DNA of 64,000 nucleotides from Pedobacter endophyticus (GTDB lineage Bacteria > Bacteroidota > Bacteroidia > Sphingobacteriales > Sphingobacteriaceae), in contig NZ_CP064939.1 in NCBI RefSeq assembly GCF_015679185.1, forward strand, positions 620,001 to 684,000, given 5' to 3'. Below the pieces are notes generated by a model that was not told where the DNA came from, searched no databases, and saw only the letters and a program-made list of their open reading frames with translations. A program made the position numbers and the translations under genes. How positions within the stretch are numbered: the stretch's first letter is position 1; every line of letters begins with the position of its first letter. Shown here piece by piece: positions 26,062-35,182 of this stretch.

Positions 26062-28083
26062 TTACCTACTCACCGGCAGCCATACCGACATTTCTGAATG
26101 CCCGCGGTTTCCCCAAGCAAAGTAAGGCACCAGCTTAATTTCTGTTTCTGTGTTTTTATTCGCAATTGGCCTGTAAAGCACATTTTTCCAACTATTCGGT
26201 GCTAAAATTTTTGCATTGCCAACCAAGCTCATCATTTCTGCACCATCAATAGTAATGGGCTTAGCCTCAAATTGCGTAGTTGTGGGTACAAATGCATTGA
26301 AAATATCTTTTCCCGGCAAATCAGTCGATTCAAGGCAATAAACAACCGGACCGCGTTTTACCGCGATTTGATTTCTATTTTCTTCTACCAAGGGATTCGC
26401 CTCGATCAAGGTAGCTTCCATTGGAAGATTTAACTCCACAATGTCGCCTTTTTTCCAAACGCGGTTTAGCTCCGCATAAGTTCCGGAATTGGCTTCAACT
26501 TGTGCTGTTTTTCCATTTACCGACAGCTGAGCGTTGTGCGCCCATGATGGGATTCTTAAAAACAGTGAAAACGCTTTGTTGCCTGTTTTTTTAAGGATGA
26601 TTTTAATCTTGCCATCCCATGGGTAATTGGTTTCTTCAACTAATGAAATCTGCGTTCCATCAGCTAATTTGGTTGTTAAGTTGTTACCGCCGTATAAGTT
26701 GACCCACAATCCTTTATCGGAAATGCTGTAGGCATAATCACTTACCTCGGCAATGGTTCGCACAACGTTGGGCGGACAGCAGTTGGACAGCGCAATATAA
26801 GGTACGCGATCTTTAGACCAGCGTTGCTTGAAAGGTAAATCATCAGATTGTGCCAGCGGATTGGTGTATAAAAACTTCTTTCCATCTAGGCTAATGCCCG
26901 ACAAAACACTGTTATGCAAGGCCAGTTCCATTACATCGGCATACTTGGCGTCGCCCGTAATTTGCAGCATTCGCCAGTTCCAGAGTACGTTGCCGATGTT
27001 TGCGCAGGTTTCGTTATGGGCGGTGAAATTTGGCAACTGGTAATCGCGACCAAAAGCCTGATGGATTTTTTGCACATCGGTAGGATTGTAGGAAGTTCCA
27101 TCGGGCGAAGTGCCGTCGTAAAGGGAACCGCAACCGCCCGTGATGTACATTTTATGCTGATTTACATCATCCCACATCAGGTTTAGGGTTTTCAACAAGG
27201 AATCTTTTCCTGTTTCGGCGTACAAATCGGCCACACCTGCATAAAGGTAATTGGCCCTTACGGCATGCCCCATCGCCTTGGTTTGCTTTAAAAATGGGAT
27301 TCTATCTTGATTATCGTCTGTTCCATCATCAATTTTACCTTTTATGGCGATCAAGTGTTTAGCGAGTTCTAAATATCGTGAATCTTTTGTGGTACGATAC
27401 ATTTCTACTACGCCCATGTAATGCGATGGGCAAATGGCGTTCCGAGCCAGAGTGGGCGAAGCGGATTTATAAAAGTTGTACAGATAATCGGTTGCTTTTT
27501 TGGCGATGTTTAGCAGCGTCGTTTTGCCCGTAGCACGATAATGAATGCAGCCCGCTGTCATTAAATGGCCAATATTGTAGGCTTCGAAGCTTAACCGATC
27601 TTGAAATTGATTTTTATCGCCGGTTTTACGCTGCTCAATCATTGCTTTGGTGTAAATGTAGCCATCTTCGCGTTGCGATTTACCAATTACTGCAATGGCA
27701 TCATCCATCATTTTAGTCAGTTTCGGGTTTTTGGTCGACGCGTACAGCACCGCCACAGCCTCTAAGGTTTTGTAATAATCGCCATCGTGGAAAGACGGGC
27801 CAGCGTGCGAGCCGGTATCTAATCCGGCGGCAATCCTGAAATTTTCGAAGGCGTGACTGATTTTTGGATCGTTGTAAATGGCCCACATATTCGGCACCAT
27901 GGTTTCAGCCGCCACTTTAAATCGATCTGCCCAAAAGCCTTTCGTCCACGTTACATCGGTCATATTGATGCTGTGCAACTTGGCGTAAGGTGAGGCCGAA
28001 TTGTTGACCAATGCTTTATCTTGGGCCTTAACCTGCAAAAAGGCTGTGGCCAAAGTGATGATGATTGCAATTTTTTTGATCAT
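26062..28083 (-). CDS. GH127-family glycoside hydrolase (beta-L-arabinofuranosidase-like)
   Basis: A 673-residue exported protein; the signal peptide ends near residue 20 (FLQVKAQ). The (alpha/alpha)6 barrel contains HNETCANIGNVLWN near 355 (probable catalytic Glu) and SNCCPPNVVRTIAE near 435 with the paired Cys of GH127 (one is the nucleophile, coordinated near zinc). The C-terminal third is beta-rich. GH127 enzymes release beta-L-arabinofuranose or, in rhamnogalacturonan-II, other residues such as aceric acid. Substrate here is unknown; neighbours point to a pectin side chain. Confidence 0.92.
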   Translation of the reverse strand: MIKKIAIIITLATAFLQVKAQDKALVNNSASPYAKLHSINMTDVTWTKGFWADRFKVAAETMVPNMWAIYNDPKISHAFENFRIAAGLDTGSHAGPSFHDGDYYKTLEAVAVLYASTKNPKLTKMMDDAIAVIGKSQREDGYIYTKAMIEQRKTGDKNQFQDRLSFEAYNIGHLMTAGCIHYRATGKTTLLNIAKKATDYLYNFYKSASPTLARNAICPSHYMGVVEMYRTTKDSRYLELAKHLIAIKGKIDDGTDDNQDRIPFLKQTKAMGHAVRANYLYAGVADLYAETGKDSLLKTLNLMWDDVNQHKMYITGGCGSLYDGTSPDGTSYNPTDVQKIHQAFGRDYQLPNFTAHNETCANIGNVLWNWRMLQITGDAKYADVMELALHNSVLSGISLDGKKFLYTNPLAQSDDLPFKQRWSKDRVPYIALSNCCPPNVVRTIAEVSDYAYSISDKGLWVNLYGGNNLTTKLADGTQISLVEETNYPWDGKIKIILKKTGNKAFSLFLRIPSWAHNAQLSVNGKTAQVEANSGTYAELNRVWKKGDIVELNLPMEATLIEANPLVEENRNQIAVKRGPVVYCLESTDLPGKDIFNAFVPTTTQFEAKPITIDGAEMMSLVGNAKILAPNSWKNVLYRPIANKNTETEIKLVPYFAWGNRGHSEMSVWLPVSR

Positions 28084-28182
28084 GTTCTTTTATTATTATT
28101 AATGATCAGTTTTTACACTGAACTTATTTTTTTATCATTCTGAACGCCTGAATGCGAAAGGCTAGAACGCTAACCATGAACG

Positions 28183-28283
28183 GTCGTCATCCTCAGCTTG
28201 ACTGGGGATCTTAATGCTACGGCTTCTGCTCTCGCGTTAAGATTCCCACCTGCGCGGGATCCGATAGCTATCGGATGACGACC
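28183..28283. repeat. R7 palindromic repeat
   Basis: Begins GTCGTCATCCTCAGCTTGAC and ends CGGATGACGAC, with AGCTATCGGAT-type inner pairs. A second copy is at 63796-63877. It lies in the GH106-GH127 gap. Confidence 0.75.
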
Positions 28284-28347
28284 GACTTAAAAACGTCACC
28301 TGCATTGATTTATTCAATAATCTACCTCGGGATGACAACAGCTAATT

Positions 28348-31300
28348 TTATTTCTCTTCCACCTTTAACACCACAGGCCCTAACAACCCTGCTGGGTTTA
28401 ACGGTTTACCCTCCAATCGGAAAGGTGCAGTCGTATTTGTAATTCGTTTATCCTGAGTTAATTTACTATCGCCAATTAAACGGTTAGCCCAAGTGTTTGT
28501 AACTTCAATTTCGATCTTGTTTTCGCCTTTTTTTAAGGCTTTGCTAATCTCCAACCGATGCGGTGTAGTCCATAAGGTACCGCAGTTTATCCCATTGATT
28601 TTAACTTCAGCAATGCTCGCGAATTCGCCTAGATCAATCCACACTTTATCTTTCGCGTTACCATTAAAAATGAAGTTCTTGGTATAAACCGCCGTGCCCG
28701 AATAGTATTTTACCGAACTGTCAGCGTTTTTTGTCCAGTCGCTTAATTCGTTGAAGATAACTTGTTTTAATGGCCCTCCGTAGGCTGTATCAAATTTCGC
28801 TTGCCAGTTTCTGGAGATATCTTGAGTGGTCTTAAAGTTGCTCCAATTCGACCCGGCTTGCAATTGTTTTGATTCGGTTTGCTTTTCGAAGATCACGAAC
28901 ACCGATCCATTTGCTGGTAATTTTAAAACAACCTCCGTTCTTCCATTGTAAATAGACCACTGATTTAACGGTATGGTATCATTGGTAACTGGATCATAAA
29001 GTTGCGGCACCCTCCCACTTATCCTGAATGAAAAATTTAATACACGCTCTTTATCCTCCTGATTTGAAATGAAGTATATTTCCTTAGTAGAAGTTTCTCT
29101 ATGTACGTAAGCCACGTTTTTTGCCTGCTGAAAGACAGAACTGACTACAGATGGTAGATAGCGTACTGCTAAATCCTTTTCAACTCCAAACGGCGTAAAA
29201 TCATCAGCATAAAATGGCGCTTTAATCACTTGCCCAAGGCCACGTTTCTTCATTATTAAGGAATAACCATTGCCTTTTATGGTCTCAAAAGCTCCGCCCC
29301 AAATTTCATTTACAACTTGATCAAAATATTTTGTATTAACTTGCTTTATATCATATTGATACAAGGGTTTATCTGCAATAATCACTTTAGCTCCCGCATT
29401 AACAAGTGCTGAGAGTTTTTCAAGGGTTTCGTAGCTAATAAATTGATAATTCGGATTCATTTTCATGTCGCCCGGAAAAACCAAAACTTTATAACGTGCG
29501 CCACTTGCAAAAACCACTTCACCATCTTTTACTGTCGCCGTGCTTAAGGCATCAGGATTGAAGCTATCGTATGCGTAGCCACGCAAAGGATTTACCCAGT
29601 TCTCGGGATCGGCCATGTTTGCTGAATGTGTTACGCCAGCAGGAATTTGCCGTAATGGCTCGCCCACGTTTGCCAAACGCTTCTTTTCGGCCTCCACTAC
29701 ATCGGCACCAAAAATACCCGGTAAGGTACTAACCAGCCTGTTGGGCAACACAGATCGGCGGGGCAACTCTTCTCCGGTAAAAACGGCGATATCTACAACG
29801 GGCTTGCCTTGCTGCAATAGGTTTTGCGTTCGGGTGGCGTAGTCTATCCATGCCTTGCCTGCTTTCCACCAAGTTTGATCACGTTGAAAGTACAAGCCAA
29901 CGCCATCTAATGTTACTCCGGGTTTACGGTCGGTAAATGGATTTTGTACAAAAACGTGGTAAACCAGTTTATTTATTCCCAAGGCGTAATTTCGATCCTG
30001 CAAAGTCTTCATATTGCTGGGATTTTCGTTCCAATCCATGCGTACCGTTGTAAAAGCTTCGGCCTGAACGATGTTTTTACCGTAGATGTGAGCGCCCGAA
30101 ATAGCATCGAGCATATCGTTTGGTTTATCGTGGGTGGGACTATTGAGCCAAAACTCGCCCATGGGCACATCAACCGTTTTGTAGTGCATTAAGCCGTCGC
30201 TCATCATGGTTGGCGCAATACTTTCGGCGGTAAAGGTTACGCCTTGCTCCTTGGCCAGCTTCGCCAACGTTTTGTAAAACTGATCGACAACAAGTTCAGA
30301 AATGGTTTTTCGAATGTCGTACAGGAAGTTTTCGGATAGCGATGCGCTTTCGACTGGCAATCCTGTCATTATGGCTAAATAAGGTGTTAAATCGTAGCCT
30401 CTGCGCTTTAAAAACTCGGCCTTAAATACTGGCGACCAATTTTGGCTGCCACATTCCCAACTATCTACATGGAAAACGCTTAATACTTTCTTGGCAATTT
30501 CTGGCCCGCCATGCTTTATGGCCTGCCCATACCAGTTATCGAATTGGAGCTTTACGGCTTCGGGATTAAATTTATCGCATTCTAAGCCCATTCCACCGCC
30601 TGCAGTAGCATTGGTATGTCCGGTGGAGGTATGTCCAACCCTTAAAATGGTCCAGTTGCCTTTTGGAGCCTTCCAGTTTAAGGTTCCGTCTGCGGTAAAC
30701 TTGTTGGTTAAGTTGATGATTTTATTGAGCGGAACGCACAGGCTCTTCGCTATTTGTTCGTCGGTGGTTCTTTTACTTACCCGCCAAACTGAGCCGTTTT
30801 TGCCCTCAAATTGATTAATCTGTGCCGCAGAACTGAGCTCGAGATTTACAAGCTTTAAGGTTGGCTTCCACTTGGCTGCATCTAAATCCTCTGCACCGGG
30901 CTCGGATCCTTTTTTATCGTAAACGAACCTGAAAAACCTCGCCGTTGTGGGTACAATGGAGTGCGTTACATCTTCATCGGTATCTTGCCAGCCGTGCCGA
31001 GGCGGCGCTAACCGCCCGATTGAACGGAAACGCTTCCCGTCATCGCTCACCTCAATGGCTAAGCGTTGCGCCTGGTAATTATTCCCGCTGATTTTTATCG
31101 TTACCGTTCGGCAAGTGAACGGCTTCTCAAACTCATATTGGATGTAACAGGGCTCGTTTGCAGTAAAGTTTTTCTTATTGCCGGGCTGCACCAATCTAGT
31201 AGCATCGGCACCGTTGCTGGCGGTAACTTTCGGTACGATGGTTCGGGTTGAAACTCCTTCTCCAATCGGCGATGGGTAGGCATACACCGCAATATCTTGA

Positions 31301-31776
31301 TAATAATTTTCCTTTGTTTGGGGTTGAGGTAAAGTTATTTTACTGGTTGGTTTGCTAATATTTATCTTCGACCAAACTACTTTCTGCATGGAAAGTTCGG
31401 GCGTAATCCAAGGTCCGCCGGCAAGGGCAAAGCCATCGCTTACATGCATACCGATTTTTAAATCGAGACGCTTAGCCTCGCTCATGGCAAACTCGACTAA
31501 TTTCCACCATTCGGGCGTAAGTTGAACCGCAGGAGGCGTGTAAACGGGCGTTTTATCGGGCCCTTGTATGCTCATCAAATATGCACCGGCAATTCCATTC
31601 GATTTCATCGCCTCTAAATCGGCCGTAATGCCAGCTTTTGAAACTGCTCCCTTAACCCAATACCAAAATACCCAAGGCTTTGCATTTTCATTCTGCTGTG
31701 CAGAAACGCCTGTTGACAATATAATACTGATCAACAGGAAAAAACATATAACCTTGTAATATTTCAATCTTTGCAT
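28348..31776 (-). CDS. GH106 alpha-L-rhamnosidase
   Basis: A 1142-residue exported enzyme with a signal peptide ending STGVSAQQ. The start of the mature part, PWVFWYWVKGAVSKAGITADLEAMKSNGIAGAYLMSIQG, is the GH106 TIM-barrel entry. Further hallmarks are GMHVSDGFALAGGPWITPELSMQ, HVDSWECGSQNWSP, and FTAESIAPTMMSDG, the last two carrying the probable catalytic acidic residues. C-terminal beta-sandwich domains follow. GH106 releases alpha-L-rhamnose from pectic glycans. Its ATG overlaps the stop of the FucP-like gene by one base (TAATG), so translation is probably coupled. Confidence 0.93.
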   Translation of the reverse strand: MQRLKYYKVICFFLLISIILSTGVSAQQNENAKPWVFWYWVKGAVSKAGITADLEAMKSNGIAGAYLMSIQGPDKTPVYTPPAVQLTPEWWKLVEFAMSEAKRLDLKIGMHVSDGFALAGGPWITPELSMQKVVWSKINISKPTSKITLPQPQTKENYYQDIAVYAYPSPIGEGVSTRTIVPKVTASNGADATRLVQPGNKKNFTANEPCYIQYEFEKPFTCRTVTIKISGNNYQAQRLAIEVSDDGKRFRSIGRLAPPRHGWQDTDEDVTHSIVPTTARFFRFVYDKKGSEPGAEDLDAAKWKPTLKLVNLELSSAAQINQFEGKNGSVWRVSKRTTDEQIAKSLCVPLNKIINLTNKFTADGTLNWKAPKGNWTILRVGHTSTGHTNATAGGGMGLECDKFNPEAVKLQFDNWYGQAIKHGGPEIAKKVLSVFHVDSWECGSQNWSPVFKAEFLKRRGYDLTPYLAIMTGLPVESASLSENFLYDIRKTISELVVDQFYKTLAKLAKEQGVTFTAESIAPTMMSDGLMHYKTVDVPMGEFWLNSPTHDKPNDMLDAISGAHIYGKNIVQAEAFTTVRMDWNENPSNMKTLQDRNYALGINKLVYHVFVQNPFTDRKPGVTLDGVGLYFQRDQTWWKAGKAWIDYATRTQNLLQQGKPVVDIAVFTGEELPRRSVLPNRLVSTLPGIFGADVVEAEKKRLANVGEPLRQIPAGVTHSANMADPENWVNPLRGYAYDSFNPDALSTATVKDGEVVFASGARYKVLVFPGDMKMNPNYQFISYETLEKLSALVNAGAKVIIADKPLYQYDIKQVNTKYFDQVVNEIWGGAFETIKGNGYSLIMKKRGLGQVIKAPFYADDFTPFGVEKDLAVRYLPSVVSSVFQQAKNVAYVHRETSTKEIYFISNQEDKERVLNFSFRISGRVPQLYDPVTNDTIPLNQWSIYNGRTEVVLKLPANGSVFVIFEKQTESKQLQAGSNWSNFKTTQDISRNWQAKFDTAYGGPLKQVIFNELSDWTKNADSSVKYYSGTAVYTKNFIFNGNAKDKVWIDLGEFASIAEVKINGINCGTLWTTPHRLEISKALKKGENKIEIEVTNTWANRLIGDSKLTQDKRITNTTAPFRLEGKPLNPAGLLGPVVLKVEEK

Positions 31777-33068
31777 TATTTATGAGCGATTTTGTAACCT
31801 CTGATTCCGAAATAGAGCACGAACAAGAAGCAAACTAATGGAATAGTGTAGCCGATTTGAATATCATCACCATATAAGTCGATTAGGGTTCCCATACCAA
31901 ACGGTAGGATTGCGCCGCCAACGATGGACATAATTAACCACGACGAACCGGGTTTGGTGTCGTCGCCAATTCCTTCTATTCCTAAGGCAAAAATTGTTGG
32001 AAACATAATCGACATAAAGAAACCAAGTCCTCCCAAAGCATACACCACGTAAGCGCCTTGACCTAAAATAGCCACCAAACATAGCAACACAGACACTACT
32101 GCATAAATTGTGAGTAATTTGTTCGATGAAACGAATTGTAATAAAGCTGTTCCTGCAAAACGACCCAGCGTAAACAATAAACCATATATTGCTAAATAAG
32201 ATGCGGCTGTTTTTTCGTCGAATCCGCCACCTTGTTCTGCCATCCTGATAAAGAAACTCGTTACGCAAACTTGTGCGCCAACATAAAAAAATTGCGCTAT
32301 TACTGCCCATTTCAGGTGCTTGTGACGTAATGCGCCAAAAAAGCTTCCTTTTGCCTCTCCGTCTATACTTTTTGTTTTAATCTCGGGAAGATGAATGAAA
32401 TAAAATATTACAGCGATAACCACCAAAATAACTCCCAAGGTGATATATGGTGTTTTTACGGCTGCTGCTTCTTCGAGAAAGTAATTATTTCGGTTGACTT
32501 CTGTCATAGCGGCCAACTCGGCCTCCGTATGCGATTTGCCAGAAAGGATAAACATACCGCCGATAACGGGTGCAATCATTGCCGCTAAACCATTGAAGGA
32601 TGCTGCTAAATTTAGACGACTGGTAGCCTTTGCAGGATCGCCCAGAACGGCTGCGTAAGGATTTGCCGAAGTTTCGAGCATGGTTAATCCGCAACCGATA
32701 ATGAAAAGGGCAATCAAAAATGTGATATACGATAGGTTATTTGCTGCCGGAACGAAAAGGAAAGCGCCGAAAGCAAAGGCCAGTAGCCCGGCAATCATCG
32801 TTGCTTTATACCCCCATTTCTTTAAGATCATTCCCGCTGGAATAGCCATTAAAAAATATGCGAAAAATACAGCAAAATCCACTAGCGTCGATTGTCTGTT
32901 GTTTAGATTACACGCTTTTCTTAAATGGGGAATTAATATCGAATCGAGATTATGTGCCATCCCCCAAAGGAAAAACAGACTGACTACAAGTATAAAGGGC
33001 AGTAGATACTTCCTACCAGCTGATGGATCGCCTTCAGCTACAATTTCTGGTTGTGTGTTGTGGTTCAT
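31776..33068 (-). CDS. fucP: FucP-type MFS sugar:proton symporter
   Basis: A 430-residue, 12-helix inner-membrane permease. It begins after a 25-residue polar leader with YLLPFILVVSLFFLWGMAHNLDSILIPHL, the FucP signature; ALFIIGCGLTMLETSANPYAAVLGDPAKATSRLNLAASFNG and SIMFPTIFALGIEGIGDDTKPGSSWLIMSIVGG are also diagnostic. The family imports L-fucose or related sugars with protons. The neighbouring L-fucose-dehydrogenase-like gene supports L-fucose, the rhamnosidases would allow L-rhamnose. The gene overlaps the GH106 gene by one base and is preceded by a six-copy palindrome array. Confidence 0.9.
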   Translation of the reverse strand: MNHNTQPEIVAEGDPSAGRKYLLPFILVVSLFFLWGMAHNLDSILIPHLRKACNLNNRQSTLVDFAVFFAYFLMAIPAGMILKKWGYKATMIAGLLAFAFGAFLFVPAANNLSYITFLIALFIIGCGLTMLETSANPYAAVLGDPAKATSRLNLAASFNGLAAMIAPVIGGMFILSGKSHTEAELAAMTEVNRNNYFLEEAAAVKTPYITLGVILVVIAVIFYFIHLPEIKTKSIDGEAKGSFFGALRHKHLKWAVIAQFFYVGAQVCVTSFFIRMAEQGGGFDEKTAASYLAIYGLLFTLGRFAGTALLQFVSSNKLLTIYAVVSVLLCLVAILGQGAYVVYALGGLGFFMSIMFPTIFALGIEGIGDDTKPGSSWLIMSIVGGAILPFGMGTLIDLYGDDIQIGYTIPLVCFLFVLYFGIRGYKIAHK

Positions 33069-33097
33069 TATTATATTTGGTTTATTATTGGTTCATT

Positions 33098-33493
33098 AGT
33101 CATCGGATGAATACCTAACCCAATCGCTAGATTCATCCGATGACTTAGTTCATTAGTTCTTTAGTCATCGGATGAATACCTAACCCAATCGCTAGATTCA
33201 TCCGATGACTTAGTTAATTAGTTCATTAGTTCATTAGTCATCGGATGAATACCTAACCCGATCGCTAGATTCATCCGATGACTTTATTTCATTAGTTCAT
33301 TAGTCATCGGATGAATACCAACACGCTCGCTAGATTCATCCGATGACTCAGTTCATTAGTTCATTAGTCATCGGATGAATACCTAACACGCTCGCTAGAT
33401 TCATCCGATGACTTAGTTCATTAGTTCATTGGTCATTAGTTCATTAGTCATCGGATGAATACCTAACACGCTCGCTAGATTCATCCGATGACT
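33098..33493. repeat. R5 array: six tandem TCATCGGATGAAT palindromes
   Basis: Six units, each a hairpin with arms AGTCATCGGATGAAT and ATTCATCCGATGACT around an 18-20 base centre ending CGCTAG. Units are separated by TTAGTTCATTAGTTCATTAG spacers. Centres vary (AACCCAATCG, AACACGCTCG) while arms are conserved. The array fills the gap between MaoC and FucP genes. One isolated copy is at 57113-57160. Confidence 0.92.
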
Positions 33494-33527
33494 CAGTTCA
33501 TTAGTTCATTGGTTACTGCAAACCGAA

Positions 33528-33971
33528 CTATTGAGCTTTCTTAACTACCAGCAGATGGTCGCACACTAAAACGACTTCTCCATGTTGGTTAATAATCTCT
33601 ACGTGTTCCGTCACCGTTCCATATTCGGGTCTTTTGCTCTCTCCTTTTTCGGCAATCGTTACCTCTGAATGGATCGTATCGCCAATGAAAACTGGTTTTA
33701 CAAAGCGTAATTTATCGTAGCCTTTGCTCATGGCCTCGGGATTGATCTCTGACGCAGTTAAGCCGATGCCAATGCTAAAAATCATCGTTCCATGTGCAAT
33801 CCGCTGCTTAAAGGGCTGTGTGGCGCACCATTCTGCATCCATGTGATGCGGAAAAAAATCGCCGGTATGCCCTGCATGAACCACGAAATCCGTTTCCGTT
33901 ATCGTCCGCCCCAAGGTAACCCGTTTATCCTCTAATTTATAATCTTCAAAAAATATTGATTTGAAATACAT
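33528..33971 (-). CDS. MaoC-family (R)-enoyl-CoA hydratase-like protein
   Basis: A 147-residue hot-dog-fold protein. [21 protein letters not shown] opens the domain; the active-site helix reads [20 protein letters not shown] (Asp and His of the hydratase dyad), followed by [15 protein letters not shown]. Such enzymes hydrate or dehydrate acyl-CoA thioesters. It lies downstream of two CoA-transferase genes and could act on their product; no complete CoA pathway is evident in the window. Confidence 0.88.
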   Translation of the reverse strand: MYFKSIFFEDYKLEDKRVTLGRTITETDFVVHAGHTGDFFPHHMDAEWCATQPFKQRIAHGTMIFSIGIGLTASEINPEAMSKGYDKLRFVKPVFIGDTIHSEVTIAEKGESKRPEYGTVTEHVEIINQHGEVVLVCDHLLVVKKAQ

Positions 33972-33998
33972 CTTGATTTTTTTTTTAATTTAAAAATC

Positions 33999-34093
33999 CG
34001 TCATTGCGAGTTTTCGATTCTTCATCGAAACGAAGCAATCTCTCTTGTTATACAGATTGCTTCGGCTCGCTCATTCCCTGCCTCGCAATGGCG
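33999..34093. repeat. R1 palindromic repeat
   Basis: Starts CGTCATTGCGAG, ends CTCGCAATGGCG, inner arms AAGCAATCT/AGATTGCTT. Located between MaoC and Gfo/Idh/MocA genes. Confidence 0.75.
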
Positions 34094-34099
34094 AAGTGG

Positions 34100-35182
34100 T
34101 TAAAAAACCTTTATTCCTCCATTATCACTCGATTGATAAGCACTTTCTACAACCGCCATCGTTTGGATTACATCTTCAACACTGGTATGCAAAACGTCTG
34201 TCGAACCCTCGTTATAGCGCATTAGGTTTGCCATTGTGCCGATAAACGCTTCGGGAAACCAAGAACCTTCGAGTTTAACGGTTTGCCATCCGATAGTTAT
34301 CGGATCAGGTACTTCGCCTTCCTTCGAAATACAATACTCAAAAACGTCGGGCACGCCGTGCGGATAATCCATCAACAGACCCATTTTTGCTACAATTGCG
34401 CCTTTAGTTCCTTCCCACTTGATGAAGCTTTCCTGATGTTTGGAGCCGAAATCATGGTCGTGGTTGGCATTAATCACGGCATGCAGGGTATCGCCATAAT
34501 CCAATAAAATGGTCGAGCGGGATGAAGATAAATTCTTAGCAGGATGTTTTAAGGTTTTTGCCAAAACACGTTTCGGATTGCCCAAAAATGAACGAATTAA
34601 ATCGACGTAATGAATGCTGTGGTATTGAATCTCCAGCCGAGGGTGAATAATTACATGTGGAAAAATCTCCCAAGGTGTTTTAATCGTTACGCGTACTTCC
34701 ATATCGTACAACTCGCCAATTAACCCCTGAACAACCAAATACCTTGCAGCGCTTACAAATGGCGCAAAACGCAGTTGAAAGTTGATTGCAGCCTTTAAAT
34801 TCTTTTTTCTACATAAATCAAGAATCTCGTTTGCCTGCGCAAAATCATCGCCCATGGGCTTCTGAATCAATACTGCGCTTCCGTCGGGCAACTGTTTCAA
34901 GGTTTCGATGTATTGCTCAGGCATGATCGTTAAATCGTAAACGGCGTTTTCTGGCGCCAAATTCACGGCCTCGGCAACCGAGTTATATACATTCGGAATA
35001 CCAAAGGTATCGGCCAGTTTCTGCGCCCGTTCCTTGGTTCGGTTTACAATTCCATGCACTTCAAAACCAGCAATCCGATATGCTGGCAGATGGGCGTCGG
35101 CCACAATTCCGCCTGCGCCAATAATGATAATCGGCTGCTTCGTTTTCGGTAATTCGGGCTTATATTTTATGTCAATACTCAT
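34100..35182 (-). CDS. Gfo/Idh/MocA-family oxidoreductase (cassette member)
   Basis: A 360-residue NAD(P)-dependent sugar oxidoreductase homologue. The Rossmann motif is IIGAGGIVADAHLPAY near 20-35; the EKP-type motif reads IQKPMGDDF near 108; the C-terminal domain contains HPRLEIQYHSIHYVDLIRSFLG, placing the catalytic His near 185. The family oxidises or epimerises sugars and inositols. It overlaps the upstream solute-binding-protein gene by four bases (ATGA), so it belongs to the same translationally coupled operon. Confidence 0.9.
   Translation of the reverse strand: MSIDIKYKPELPKTKQPIIIIGAGGIVADAHLPAYRIAGFEVHGIVNRTKERAQKLADTFGIPNVYNSVAEAVNLAPENAVYDLTIMPEQYIETLKQLPDGSAVLIQKPMGDDFAQANEILDLCRKKNLKAAINFQLRFAPFVSAARYLVVQGLIGELYDMEVRVTIKTPWEIFPHVIIHPRLEIQYHSIHYVDLIRSFLGNPKRVLAKTLKHPAKNLSSSRSTILLDYGDTLHAVINANHDHDFGSKHQESFIKWEGTKGAIVAKMGLLMDYPHGVPDVFEYCISKEGEVPDPITIGWQTVKLEGSWFPEAFIGTMANLMRYNEGSTDVLHTSVEDVIQTMAVVESAYQSSDNGGIKVF

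Noticed and set aside
33098..33493. CRISPR array
   Set aside because: The repeating unit is itself a long hairpin, spacers are near-identical A/T words, and no cas genes are present.
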